DNA from: a virus
Length of the DNA: 29,679 nucleotides
Direction: 5' to 3' (one strand)
IMG/VR virus record: IMGVR_UViG_3300032092_000171
Location: 1 to 29,679 of that record
This document shows positions 21,771-28,291 of the stretch, one piece after another. The notes beneath the pieces were generated by a model that worked only from the letters and a program-made list of their open reading frames with translations, searched no databases and was not told the DNA's origin. Within the stretch, counting starts at the first letter, position 1; each line of letters opens with the position of its first letter. Made by a program: the position numbers and the translations under genes.

Positions 21771-22178
21771 ATGAATTACCTTCAAACGAATACCGCATCT
21801 CAAACTCTCCTCTTAAGTTTAAAAGAGGGGAGTTTGTTATTTGATACAACGTATACGGATTATCTTTTGATGATTCAAAACGAAATTACTTTAGAAACAT
21901 TTTATGTTATACCTGCTCAAATCAGCGAGAACGATAGGGTTACGACTTTGGCAATTAGTACAAATGACGATGATCCAACTAATGGTTCTATTCTTGTTAC
22001 TAATGGTGGGCGTTATAACTTCATTATATACGGTCAAAATTCAGATACTAATCTTGACCCACAAAACGCGGTTGTGGTTGGTGAGATTAAAAGAGGTTTC
22101 ATCCAAATGGAAACTTTGGTAAATTACTACGACCAACCAAACATAATTATTCCAAGTGATATTGAGTACAATGGATAA
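21771..22178 (+). CDS. Conserved phage structural protein (135 aa)
   Basis: A 135-residue beta-rich protein. It begins TNTASQTLLLSLKEGSLLF and continues with a pattern of strands (DYLLMIQNEITLETFYVIPA, then GRYNFIIYGQN). Proteins of this shape lie near tail-tube and portal genes in many Bacteroidetes phages and are probably minor head or tail components. The first codons encode a strong RNA hairpin (21801-21836). It overlaps the portal gene by 8 bp. Confidence 0.62.
   Translation: MNYLQTNTASQTLLLSLKEGSLLFDTTYTDYLLMIQNEITLETFYVIPAQISENDRVTTLAISTNDDDPTNGSILVTNGGRYNFIIYGQNSDTNLDPQNAVVVGEIKRGFIQMETLVNYYDQPNIIIPSDIEYNG
21801..21836 (+). promoter_or_regulatory. Coding-embedded 14-bp hairpin
   Basis: CAAACTCTCCTCTT (21801-21814) pairs with AAGAGGGGAGTTTG (21823-21836), 14 bp with one T-G wobble and an 8-nt loop. 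It starts 30 bases into the gene. There is no T-run directly after it, so it is more likely to affect translation or mRNA stability than to terminate. Confidence 0.5.
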
Positions 22179-24309
22179 AACAAAATCAATCGTTGACAGG
22201 TTTAGTGCAACTCAAGTAGAGTTAGCAAAGTACGTTAAAATAGAGCCTATCGAATTTGAGGATAGAAAGGGGTGGGTGGCTTATGGCGAAGGAAACCACT
22301 TCCCGCAATACTTGATTGAATTATATAATACTTCACCGGTACACGGTGCGCTCGTAAATAGTATCTCGTTTATGATTGCAGGAAAAGAATTTACTGCTGC
22401 ATCACAAGTGACATTACGCGAGATTCAACGATTGAAGTTAGACAAGGTCTTGCATTCAACAGCACTTGATTTAAAGTTGCACGGTGGATTCTATTGGGAA
22501 GTAATTTGGTCAATGGACAGAAGCACCATTGCTCAAATAAACCACTTGCCATACGAGAACTGCCGATTGGCTTGTTCCGATGATAACGATGATGTGACTG
22601 GTGTTTGGTATTCACGTGATTGGTCCGATACACGTAAAAAGAAAAACAATCCTCACTATATACCATTCTTTGACATAAATACCAAAGAGGAAAACCCGAA
22701 ACAAGTGATGTTCCAACATTCGATGATGGTAGGTAGTGAGTATTACCCGAAGCCTGATTACATTGGATCAATCAACTGGATTGAGTTAACAAGACAAATT
22801 GGAGAATACCACGTAAATAATATTTTAAATGGTTTCTTTCCTTCGTTAATTGCATCATTTAACAACGGAATACCTACGTTAGAAGAGCAAAGAATGATTA
22901 AACAGCAACTGCAATTAAGCATTCAAGGTGCTGAAAACGCAGGAAAGGTGTTGACATTCTTCAATGAGGAACGTGACAGAGGTGTAGAATTTACCGCTTT
23001 CCCTATTTCGGATAGTGATAAGCAATACGAGTTCTTAAGTACCGAGAGTACAAACCAAATTTTGATTGCTCACCGCGTTACTTCACCGCTTCTTTTTGGT
23101 ATTCGTGATGGTGGTGGATTGGGTTCAAATACCGATGAATTGAAAACATCAATGTATTTGTTTACCAAACAAGTTATTGAGCCTTTCCAACGTATTATCT
23201 GCGATGGAGTAGATGAGATATTGAGAGCCATTGCAGTTCCGCAAGGGGTTAAGATTGCACCGAATGATTTATTTGTTCCCGAACAAACAACCGAAGCACC
23301 TGTAACGCAGTCAACTGAAAAAAAAAAAGTTAAGTGCGAACACGAAGCAGTTTCTCAAAAGTTTGAGAGCTACGCACCAACCAATGAAATGGCAGCAGAA
23401 GCCGAACTTGGATTAAAGTGGCGCGAAGAGTACGGAAGAGGTGGAACGGAAGTAGGTGTTGCACGTGCGAGAGATATAAGCAACAAAAGAAATTTATCTT
23501 TGGATACAATTCAAAGAATGAATAGTTACTTTTCACGACACGAAGTAGACAAACAAGCGAAAGGTTGGAATCAAGGCGAAGAGGGTTTTCCGAGTGCTGG
23601 TCGTGTGGCTTGGCAACTTTGGGGAGGCGATGCAGGTCGTGATTGGGCAAAAAGAATTTTAGAACGTGTTGAGCAATCAACCCACGTTTGCCAATCAAGT
23701 GTTGACGATTTCACCGATGAAGAAGGAAAGCAATTTTTAAAACATCTTGCCGAATGTGGTGAGTTGATTGATTTAAATGAGTGGGAACTTGTTGAAGAGT
23801 GTGAGGTTGGCGATTACGATACTGAAGAAAACTTTACCAAAGTAAACCAAGCACTTGATTCATATGCTGACCCTGACCAAAAGAGCAAACTTGATGCAGG
23901 ACTTTACAAAGTGCGTTATAGATATTCAACTTGGATAAGTCAAAATTCGCGTGAGTTTTGTCGTGAAATGGTACGACTTTCGAAAGGTGGCATTGTTTGG
24001 AGATACGAGGATATTCAAGATATGAGTTCATCGGGTGTAAATGGTCAATTTGCTGAAAGAGGTAGAACAACTTATAATATCTTCCGTTATAAAGGCGGTG
24101 TTAATTGTCATCATTTTTGGATGAGAGCAATTTATAAACGCAAAAGAGAAGGTGGTAAATTCTTACCAAACGAAGGGATGGATAACGAAGTAAAGATTGC
24201 GGTTAGAAAAGCGGAAGCTGAAGGATTTTCACCACTTGATACAACGGTAGGTTATCAAGATGCAAAGAGACCAATGAAGGACTTTCCAAATGGCGGTAGA
24301 ATAAACTAA
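22171..24309 (+). CDS. Portal protein with two extra C-terminal domains
   Basis: A 712-residue protein. Residues 1-380 read as a portal: GWVAYGEGNHFPQYLIELYN, SPVHGALVNSISFMIAG, VIWSMDRSTIAQINHLPYENCR, then the RVTSPLLFGIRDGGGLGSNTDEL wing. Residues about 405-500 hold a separate conserved phage domain (KWREEYGRGGTEVGVARARD, then PSAGRVAWQLWGGDAGRDWA). Residues about 553-690 hold a third (NSREFCREMVR, then YKGGVNCHHFWMRAIYKR). The plain portal would be about 400 aa, so this is a fusion. ATG 22171 is preferred over GTG 22156. Confidence 0.78.
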   Translation: MDKTKSIVDRFSATQVELAKYVKIEPIEFEDRKGWVAYGEGNHFPQYLIELYNTSPVHGALVNSISFMIAGKEFTAASQVTLREIQRLKLDKVLHSTALDLKLHGGFYWEVIWSMDRSTIAQINHLPYENCRLACSDDNDDVTGVWYSRDWSDTRKKKNNPHYIPFFDINTKEENPKQVMFQHSMMVGSEYYPKPDYIGSINWIELTRQIGEYHVNNILNGFFPSLIASFNNGIPTLEEQRMIKQQLQLSIQGAENAGKVLTFFNEERDRGVEFTAFPISDSDKQYEFLSTESTNQILIAHRVTSPLLFGIRDGGGLGSNTDELKTSMYLFTKQVIEPFQRIICDGVDEILRAIAVPQGVKIAPNDLFVPEQTTEAPVTQSTEKKKVKCEHEAVSQKFESYAPTNEMAAEAELGLKWREEYGRGGTEVGVARARDISNKRNLSLDTIQRMNSYFSRHEVDKQAKGWNQGEEGFPSAGRVAWQLWGGDAGRDWAKRILERVEQSTHVCQSSVDDFTDEEGKQFLKHLAECGELIDLNEWELVEECEVGDYDTEENFTKVNQALDSYADPDQKSKLDAGLYKVRYRYSTWISQNSREFCREMVRLSKGGIVWRYEDIQDMSSSGVNGQFAERGRTTYNIFRYKGGVNCHHFWMRAIYKRKREGGKFLPNEGMDNEVKIAVRKAEAEGFSPLDTTVGYQDAKRPMKDFPNGGRIN

Positions 24310-24323
24310 AAAAATTGTAAATT

Positions 24324-24899
24324 ATGGCAATCCCACAAGAAATACTTTTGATAAACGAGGAGTTATTGAAGAAATACACTCCTTTAACTGATGCAGTTGA
24401 CCCAAACTTAATTCGACCTTGCATTTATGTAGCGCAGGATATGTACTTGCAGAACTTTTTGGGTACTAACTTAACCAACAAATTGAAGGATGATGTCGCT
24501 AATGGTACACTTGCTGACCAGTACGAAACATTATTGAATGATTACGTGATTAAATTGCTTATTTGGTGGGTAATGGTAGAACTTTACCCATCGTTATTGT
24601 ACAAACACGACAATGGTAACTTGGTTTCAAGACAAAGCGAAGACACAACTCCTGTAACTAAAGGTGAAATGGAATCGTTGAAAGAGAAAGCGCGTGAGAA
24701 TGCGAGGTTCTACACCAAGCGAATGGTTGATTATTTGCGTTTTAATACAAATCTTTTCCCTGAATATACTAACAATACGGATAACAATATCTTCCCCGAT
24801 ATGAACCCGTATGGAAAGAGTAACTTTTTGATTTCGGATAGTTATAAAACACAACGTCATAAATGGTCAATTCAAAACTTCCTACCTCCTACGTACTAA
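24324..24899 (+). CDS. Head-tail connector-like protein (DUF6712-like)
   Basis: A 191-residue helical protein directly after the portal, as is usual for connector subunits that dock under it. The first half has IRPCIYVAQDMYLQNFLGTNL and NDYVIKLLIWWVMVELYPSLLYK, the second KEKARENARFYTKRMVDYL. The pattern resembles the DUF6712-type family of Bacteroidetes phages. It overlaps the following 35-codon frame by 37 bp. Confidence 0.68.
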   Translation: MAIPQEILLINEELLKKYTPLTDAVDPNLIRPCIYVAQDMYLQNFLGTNLTNKLKDDVANGTLADQYETLLNDYVIKLLIWWVMVELYPSLLYKHDNGNLVSRQSEDTTPVTKGEMESLKEKARENARFYTKRMVDYLRFNTNLFPEYTNNTDNNIFPDMNPYGKSNFLISDSYKTQRHKWSIQNFLPPTY

Positions 24900-24970
24900 A
24901 GCGAGAGCAGTACGAGAAAATGTTAAAGGTTTATCTTAAAAAACAACAAGCTAAAGTAAAAAAAAGTTGA
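24863..24970 (+). CDS. Very short basic protein (35 aa)
   Basis: A 35-codon frame starting ATGGTCAATTC inside the connector gene and ending in a TTGA overlap with the holin's TTG start. The product is strongly basic (VLKREQYEKMLKVYLKKQQAKVKKS at its end). Exact fit between neighbours and start-stop coupling favour a real gene, but the size makes this uncertain. It could also exist only to couple holin translation. Confidence 0.5.
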   Translation: MVNSKLPTSYVLKREQYEKMLKVYLKKQQAKVKKS

Positions 24971-25392
24971 AAGAGTTATTGTTTTTGAAAGGCAAGTTCT
25001 GGTTATTAGCAAGTCTCGCTGTATTCTTACCAATCAAAGAGCTGATGTTAACCATTGGCTTTTTGGTTGCTGCCGATATGGTTGTAGGTATTTGGAAGGC
25101 ATTGAAGTTGAAACAACGTATTCGTTCACGCAGGATGAGTGATACTATCACGAAACTTTTATTGTATCAAATTGCAATAATGAGCGGATTCTTAATTGAA
25201 TCTTTTATCATTGCTGAACTTATACCGATTACTAAATTGGTTGCTACCGTTATCGCAGTAATCGAATTTAAGTCAATCATTGAATCGATTGAATCGGTTA
25301 CTGGCAAAGACCTTTGGAGTAGAATTAAAACTATTATAGGTAGAAAAAGCGAAGATATAACCGATGCAATGACCGATGGAAAAGATAAGTAA
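24967..25392 (+). CDS. Holin (phage_holin_4 / toxin-secretion holin type)
   Basis: A 141-residue membrane protein. Hydrophobic segments lie at about 10-24 (FWLLASLAVFLPI), 27-42 (LMLTIGFLVAADMVVGIW), 64-80 (LLLYQIAIMSGFLIESF) and 83-98 (ELIPITKLVATVIAVIEF). The motif ADMVVGIWKALK followed by a basic stretch and a charged C-terminus is typical of the phage_holin_4 family. It forms membrane lesions that time lysis and release the endolysin encoded next. The only suitable start is TTG at 24967; the first in-frame ATG would remove a membrane segment. It overlaps the endolysin gene by 17 bp. Confidence 0.82.
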   Translation: MKELLFLKGKFWLLASLAVFLPIKELMLTIGFLVAADMVVGIWKALKLKQRIRSRRMSDTITKLLLYQIAIMSGFLIESFIIAELIPITKLVATVIAVIEFKSIIESIESVTGKDLWSRIKTIIGRKSEDITDAMTDGKDK

Positions 25393-25837
25393 ATATGTGA
25401 CCTATGCCGAAGTCACAAAGAGCAATCAAGCGACTGCGTTAAAGTTGGCTAACATTCCAAATGCGGAACAATTAAATAACTTACGTTTGGTATGTACTAA
25501 AATCTTTGACCCACTACGCGAACACTTTGGAAAGCCTATCGGTATAAGTAGTGGCTTTAGGTCAGTTGAACTAAATAGCAAAATTGGGGGTTCTAAATCA
25601 TCACAACATTGTCAAGGAAAGGCACTTGATATAGATGGAGATATCTTCGGTGGTATAAGTAACAAATTAATTTTTGAATATATTAGAAAAAGTTGTACTT
25701 TCGACCAACTCATTTGGGAGTTTGGAAGTGAGAACGCACCTGATTGGGTACACGTAAGCTACAATGAAGGGAACAACAGGAAGCAGGTTTTACGTGCGGT
25801 TAAAATTGGCGGCAAAACTGTTTACCAACCCTTCTAA
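25376..25837 (+). CDS. Endolysin, peptidase M15 family
   Basis: A 153-residue zinc peptidase of the M15 (D-Ala-D-Ala carboxypeptidase / L,D-endopeptidase) type. Active-site motifs: SGFRS (59-63), SSQHCQGKALDID with zinc ligands H78 and D85, and WVHVSY with H126. It would cut peptidoglycan stem peptides. There is no signal peptide, so export depends on the holin. Length is typical of single-domain phage M15 lysins. It starts inside the holin gene and is followed by the phosphoesterase gene after 2 bp. Confidence 0.88.
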   Translation: MEKISKYVTYAEVTKSNQATALKLANIPNAEQLNNLRLVCTKIFDPLREHFGKPIGISSGFRSVELNSKIGGSKSSQHCQGKALDIDGDIFGGISNKLIFEYIRKSCTFDQLIWEFGSENAPDWVHVSYNEGNNRKQVLRAVKIGGKTVYQPF

Positions 25838-25839
25838 AT

Positions 25840-26826
25840 ATGGCTCAAGAATCACCAAAAACAAAGTTAGCGCGTGAAGTTCGCGCGAAGTTTCCAAACA
25901 CACCAACGTTGACACTTGCAAAGAAGTTAAGCAAAGAACATTTTGAAACTTTTTTAGGTGTTGAGGATGCGCGTGATACGTTACGCAGGATAGAAGGTAA
26001 AAATGGTAATATACCAAAAGATAAATCTTTGGTAATGGAAAAAGAAAGACCAAAGAACCCATTTAAGTTACCAAAGTCATATGCAAAAGGTCGCAAACAT
26101 ATTGATATAAAAGGCAAAAAGATTTTGATATTGTCCGATGTTCACATTCCATATCACGACATTGATGCGTTATCAGTTGCCATTGAAACAGGATTGAGCG
26201 AAGGAGTGGACACAGTTATTTTAAATGGTGACGCATTAGATTGTCATATGATAAGTGACTTTGTTAAAGATCCAAAGAAACGCAAATTCAAGGATGAATT
26301 ATACGCAATGCGAACCTTCGTTTATGAACTTCGTCAAACATTTCCAAATGCAGAGATAATTTATAAAGAAGGTAACCACGAAGAAAGGTATTGGAGATAT
26401 ATGAGGGTTAAAGCACCTGAACTATTCGACATTGACGCATTCGATTTCGCTTCACTTTGCCACTTGGATAAGTACGACATCAAATGGATTGAGGGAAAGA
26501 ACAAGATTAACATAGGTGGGTTGTCTTTATTTCACGGTCACGAGTTCGGTAAGCAATTCTTACCTTCAGTAAACGTAGCGCGTGGGTTGTTTTTAAAGAC
26601 CAAAGCAAATGCGATGTGTGGACACCATCACCAAACCGCAGAGCATACCGAAAGAGATGTAAACGGAAAGGTAATAACTTGTTGGGGTGTGGGTTGCTTA
26701 AGTGAGTTAAGTCCCGATTATAACCCATATTCAAAATACAATCACGGATTCGCAATTATAACAAGAGGCAATGGAAAAGAATTTCACGTTAAAAATTATC
26801 GCGTTAATGACGGTCGCATTTATTAG
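25840..26826 (+). CDS. Calcineurin-like metallophosphoesterase
   Basis: A 328-residue protein. Metal-binding motifs appear in order: DVH (D100, H102), NGD (D131), GNHE (N179, H180), HGHE (H232, H234) and GHHH (H262-264). The N-terminal 55 residues (VRAKFPNTPTLTLAKKLSKEHFETF) are a small helical domain found with phage members. The substrate is unknown: nucleic acid ends, cyclic nucleotides and 2'-5' linked or capped nucleotides are all possible for this superfamily. It is unusual that it lies inside the lysis module, between endolysin and spanin genes. It overlaps the next gene by 56 bp. Confidence 0.8.
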   Translation: MAQESPKTKLAREVRAKFPNTPTLTLAKKLSKEHFETFLGVEDARDTLRRIEGKNGNIPKDKSLVMEKERPKNPFKLPKSYAKGRKHIDIKGKKILILSDVHIPYHDIDALSVAIETGLSEGVDTVILNGDALDCHMISDFVKDPKKRKFKDELYAMRTFVYELRQTFPNAEIIYKEGNHEERYWRYMRVKAPELFDIDAFDFASLCHLDKYDIKWIEGKNKINIGGLSLFHGHEFGKQFLPSVNVARGLFLKTKANAMCGHHHQTAEHTERDVNGKVITCWGVGCLSELSPDYNPYSKYNHGFAIITRGNGKEFHVKNYRVNDGRIY

Positions 26827-27070
26827 CGGTCTGTTCATTTGCCGAAGTTGTAATAAACCACAAATCCAAACCATTAGCCACAACGACACAATCGTAGTAT
26901 TAAAAGCGCGTGTTGATACGTTGGAAGTGGAACGTATCAAAACCAAAACTATTTATGAAAAACAAATTGATACTATTTATTTGCTTGACAGCATTGCCAT
27001 TGATAGCGCATACACAAAAGCAATCAACAGACTTCAGGAACTCGAAAGAACTGGATTCTTTAAGCATTGA
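26771..27070 (+). CDS. Inner-membrane spanin-like protein
   Basis: A 99-residue protein with one N-terminal membrane segment (about 7-25, LKIIALMTVAFISGLFICR) followed by a periplasmic helical region (IVVLKARVDTLEVERIKTKTIYEKQID) likely to form a coiled coil. This is the Rz-type layout of an i-spanin. Its 3' half overlaps, in another frame, the next gene, as in Rz/Rz1 pairs. The start at 26771 is inside the phosphoesterase gene; a shorter start would truncate the membrane segment. Confidence 0.62.
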   Translation: MEKNFTLKIIALMTVAFISGLFICRSCNKPQIQTISHNDTIVVLKARVDTLEVERIKTKTIYEKQIDTIYLLDSIAIDSAYTKAINRLQELERTGFFKH

Positions 27071-27326
27071 ACGTAGGCTTGTTGTATTAGGTGTCAAATC
27101 ACTTGACTATTACGTTCATTTAAACGACATCAATAGTCGTATTATCCGTACACAAAGTGATGTTATTGTCTATAATGAGGGATATATAAAACAATTAGAG
27201 GGATTAAATAAGGGATTAAACGAGGGATTAAATGAGGAATTAAATAGAAAAAAAAAGTGGCGAAAAGCCACTCTTTTAATTGGTAGTATTTATGTCTTGA
27301 CTGCTACAATTATTTATATTTTATGA
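26955..27326 (+). CDS. Exported spanin-partner-like protein with C-terminal TM
   Basis: A 123-residue protein from ATG 26955: a signal peptide (MKNKLILFICLTALPLIAHT), a helical middle with repeated GLN-x-GLNEGLNEELN, a basic KKKWRK and a C-terminal membrane segment (ATLLIGSIYVLTATIIYIL). It overlaps the i-spanin-like gene out of frame by 116 bp, as Rz1 genes do. There is no lipobox Cys, so it is not a typical o-spanin; the C-terminal anchor could take its place. The earlier in-frame ATG at 26910 would spoil the signal peptide. Last gene of the rightward arm; its end overlaps the converging gene by 6 bp. Confidence 0.58.
   Translation: MKNKLILFICLTALPLIAHTQKQSTDFRNSKELDSLSIERRLVVLGVKSLDYYVHLNDINSRIIRTQSDVIVYNEGYIKQLEGLNKGLNEGLNEELNRKKKWRKATLLIGSIYVLTATIIYIL
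27201..27248 (+). repeat. Four tandem 12-bp repeats in the spanin-partner gene
   Basis: Units GGATTAAATAAG (27201-27212), GGATTAAACGAG (27213-27224), GGATTAAATGAG (27225-27236) and the diverged GAATTAAATAGA (27237-27248). As 12 is a multiple of three, unit gain or loss changes the protein by four residues (GLNx) without a frameshift. Copy number could therefore set the length of the periplasmic helix. Confidence 0.85.
27248..27278. terminator. Coding-embedded bidirectional terminator at the arm junction
   Basis: A-run, then AGTGGC (27256-27261), loop GAAAA, GCCACT (27267-27272) and CTTTTA. The A- and T-tracts allow termination of transcripts from both strands, as expected where the two arms converge. 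It lies inside the last 80 bases of the rightward gene and about 50 bp after the end of the leftward one. Confidence 0.7.
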
Positions 27327-27545
27327 TGGGTATAATTTGTTCAGTTCATTTAATCTGTTAATTGATAAAATTAATTCGTTCATATCAGATTTCCATTTTG
27401 GATCAATTAAACATTTGGCATCATTAATTAATCGCCATTTCGCTGCGCTTAAAAATCCTTTACCTTTTTTGCTTAATTTCATTGATGGTATTGATACATA
27501 TTCACAACGAATAGCCATCAATAAAAGTTCATTTTGTTTATTCAT
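27321..27545 (-). CDS. Hypothetical protein, last gene of leftward arm (74 aa)
   Basis: A 74-residue basic protein starting MNKQNELLLMAIRCEY, with a long C-terminal amphipathic helix (ELILSINRLNELNKLY). No domain recognised. It is kept over a frame of the same size on the opposite strand because it is collinear with the leftward operon, 4 bp after the previous stop, and has a polar composition. Confidence 0.62.
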   Translation of the reverse strand: MNKQNELLLMAIRCEYVSIPSMKLSKKGKGFLSAAKWRLINDAKCLIDPKWKSDMNELILSINRLNELNKLYPS

Positions 27546-27549
27546 TTTT

Positions 27550-27762
27550 TTACTTTTTTAAGTTCATAATTCTTTTTAAATAGATAGCCATATCAAGTGC
27601 TTCCTCATACGCGTGGTGTAGCCATTCTTTCTCGGATAGATTCGCCTTGTCTACAGTTGTTCCGTACTTCGCCCTTCCCATTTTCTCACGTGATATAAGG
27701 TCTGTGATGACTTCTTTATATACATCGCTTTGGCAGTTGTCAAAATCGTGTGTTATATTCAT
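27550..27762 (-). CDS. Small MazG-like / dNTP pyrophosphohydrolase-type protein
   Basis: A 70-residue protein. The segment REKMGRAKYGTTVDKANLSEKEWLHHAYEEALDMAIYLKR (25-64, given in sequence order) has the KYG, W-HHAYEEALD pattern of small phage all-alpha NTP pyrophosphohydrolase-like proteins, with E53, E54 and D57 as possible metal ligands. At this size it would need to dimerise to form the active four-helix site. It would complement the larger MazG-like protein at 5999. It overlaps the upstream gene by 4 bp. Confidence 0.65.
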   Translation of the reverse strand: MNITHDFDNCQSDVYKEVITDLISREKMGRAKYGTTVDKANLSEKEWLHHAYEEALDMAIYLKRIMNLKK

Positions 27763-28106
27763 TCTATTTCAATTTTAGGTTGGTTTTCTTTTGCATCTTG
27801 TATCAACTTAATCAGTTCGGGTAGCATCCAATAGCCATACGTTGCCATTTCATATGTGAAATCATCAAGGTGTTTTGTGATGTCTGGTAATGTAGCTCCA
27901 TCGGTTTCCCATAGCGCAGTGATTGTCTTTCCGTGTTCACGTTGGATGGACTCATTTAACCGCTTCATCAACATCTTTGTTTGGTGATTATAGAACCATT
28001 TAATCGGTTCGCATTCATCACTCGCGTAAAGTGTAGCCTGTGTCCACATTAACAGGTTGAGAACCTTAATTTTTTCAAGGTCACTCTTTGATAGTTTGTT
28101 GTTCAT
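27759..28106 (-). CDS. Hypothetical protein (115 aa)
   Basis: A 115-residue helical protein (KIKVLNLLMWTQATLYASDE, IKWFYNHQTKMLMKRL, then FTYEMATYGYWMLPELIKLIQDA). Proteins like this occur beside terminase genes in Bacteroidetes phages without known function. It starts with ATGAACAACAAAC in an ATGA overlap with the preceding 49-codon gene and overlaps the MazG-like gene by 4 bp. Confidence 0.7.
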   Translation of the reverse strand: MNNKLSKSDLEKIKVLNLLMWTQATLYASDECEPIKWFYNHQTKMLMKRLNESIQREHGKTITALWETDGATLPDITKHLDDFTYEMATYGYWMLPELIKLIQDAKENQPKIEIE

Positions 28107-28252
28107 AGTTCGTGTTCAATTTCTTGTTTCAAAAGTTCTAAGGCATATCTTGCACCTTCGATAAACGCGAAGTAACGCGAGTTGTCCATTTGTTCACCGT
28201 TGTACATCGCATACATTTCGGCTTTCATTTTAATTAGTTCATTCATTTTCAT
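28103..28252 (-). CDS. Short hypothetical protein (49 aa)
   Basis: A 49-codon gene starting ATGAAAATGAATG. The product is Met-rich in its first 22 residues (MKMNELIKMKAEMYAMYNG) and helical after that. It directly follows the promoter at 28291-28258 and ends in an ATGA overlap with the next gene. No family recognised. Confidence 0.65.
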   Translation of the reverse strand: MKMNELIKMKAEMYAMYNGEQMDNSRYFAFIEGARYALELLKQEIEHEL

Positions 28253-28257
28253 AGTTG

Positions 28258-28291
28258 CAAATATAATTAAGCGAAGGCATATTTTCCAAAA
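28258..28291 (-). promoter_or_regulatory. Leftward promoter overlapping the 3' end of the terminase gene
   Basis: On the minus strand TTTTG (28291-28287), 21 bp, then TATATTTG (28265-28258). Five bases separate the octamer from the ATG at 28252, the same spacing as at 5999, so the transcript would be leaderless. It would express the five small genes independently of the terminase. Confidence 0.6.

Noticed and set aside
27337-27561. 74-codon rightward frame opposite the last leftward gene
   Set aside because: It lies antiparallel to a better frame collinear with its operon, begins after the convergent terminator and has no promoter.
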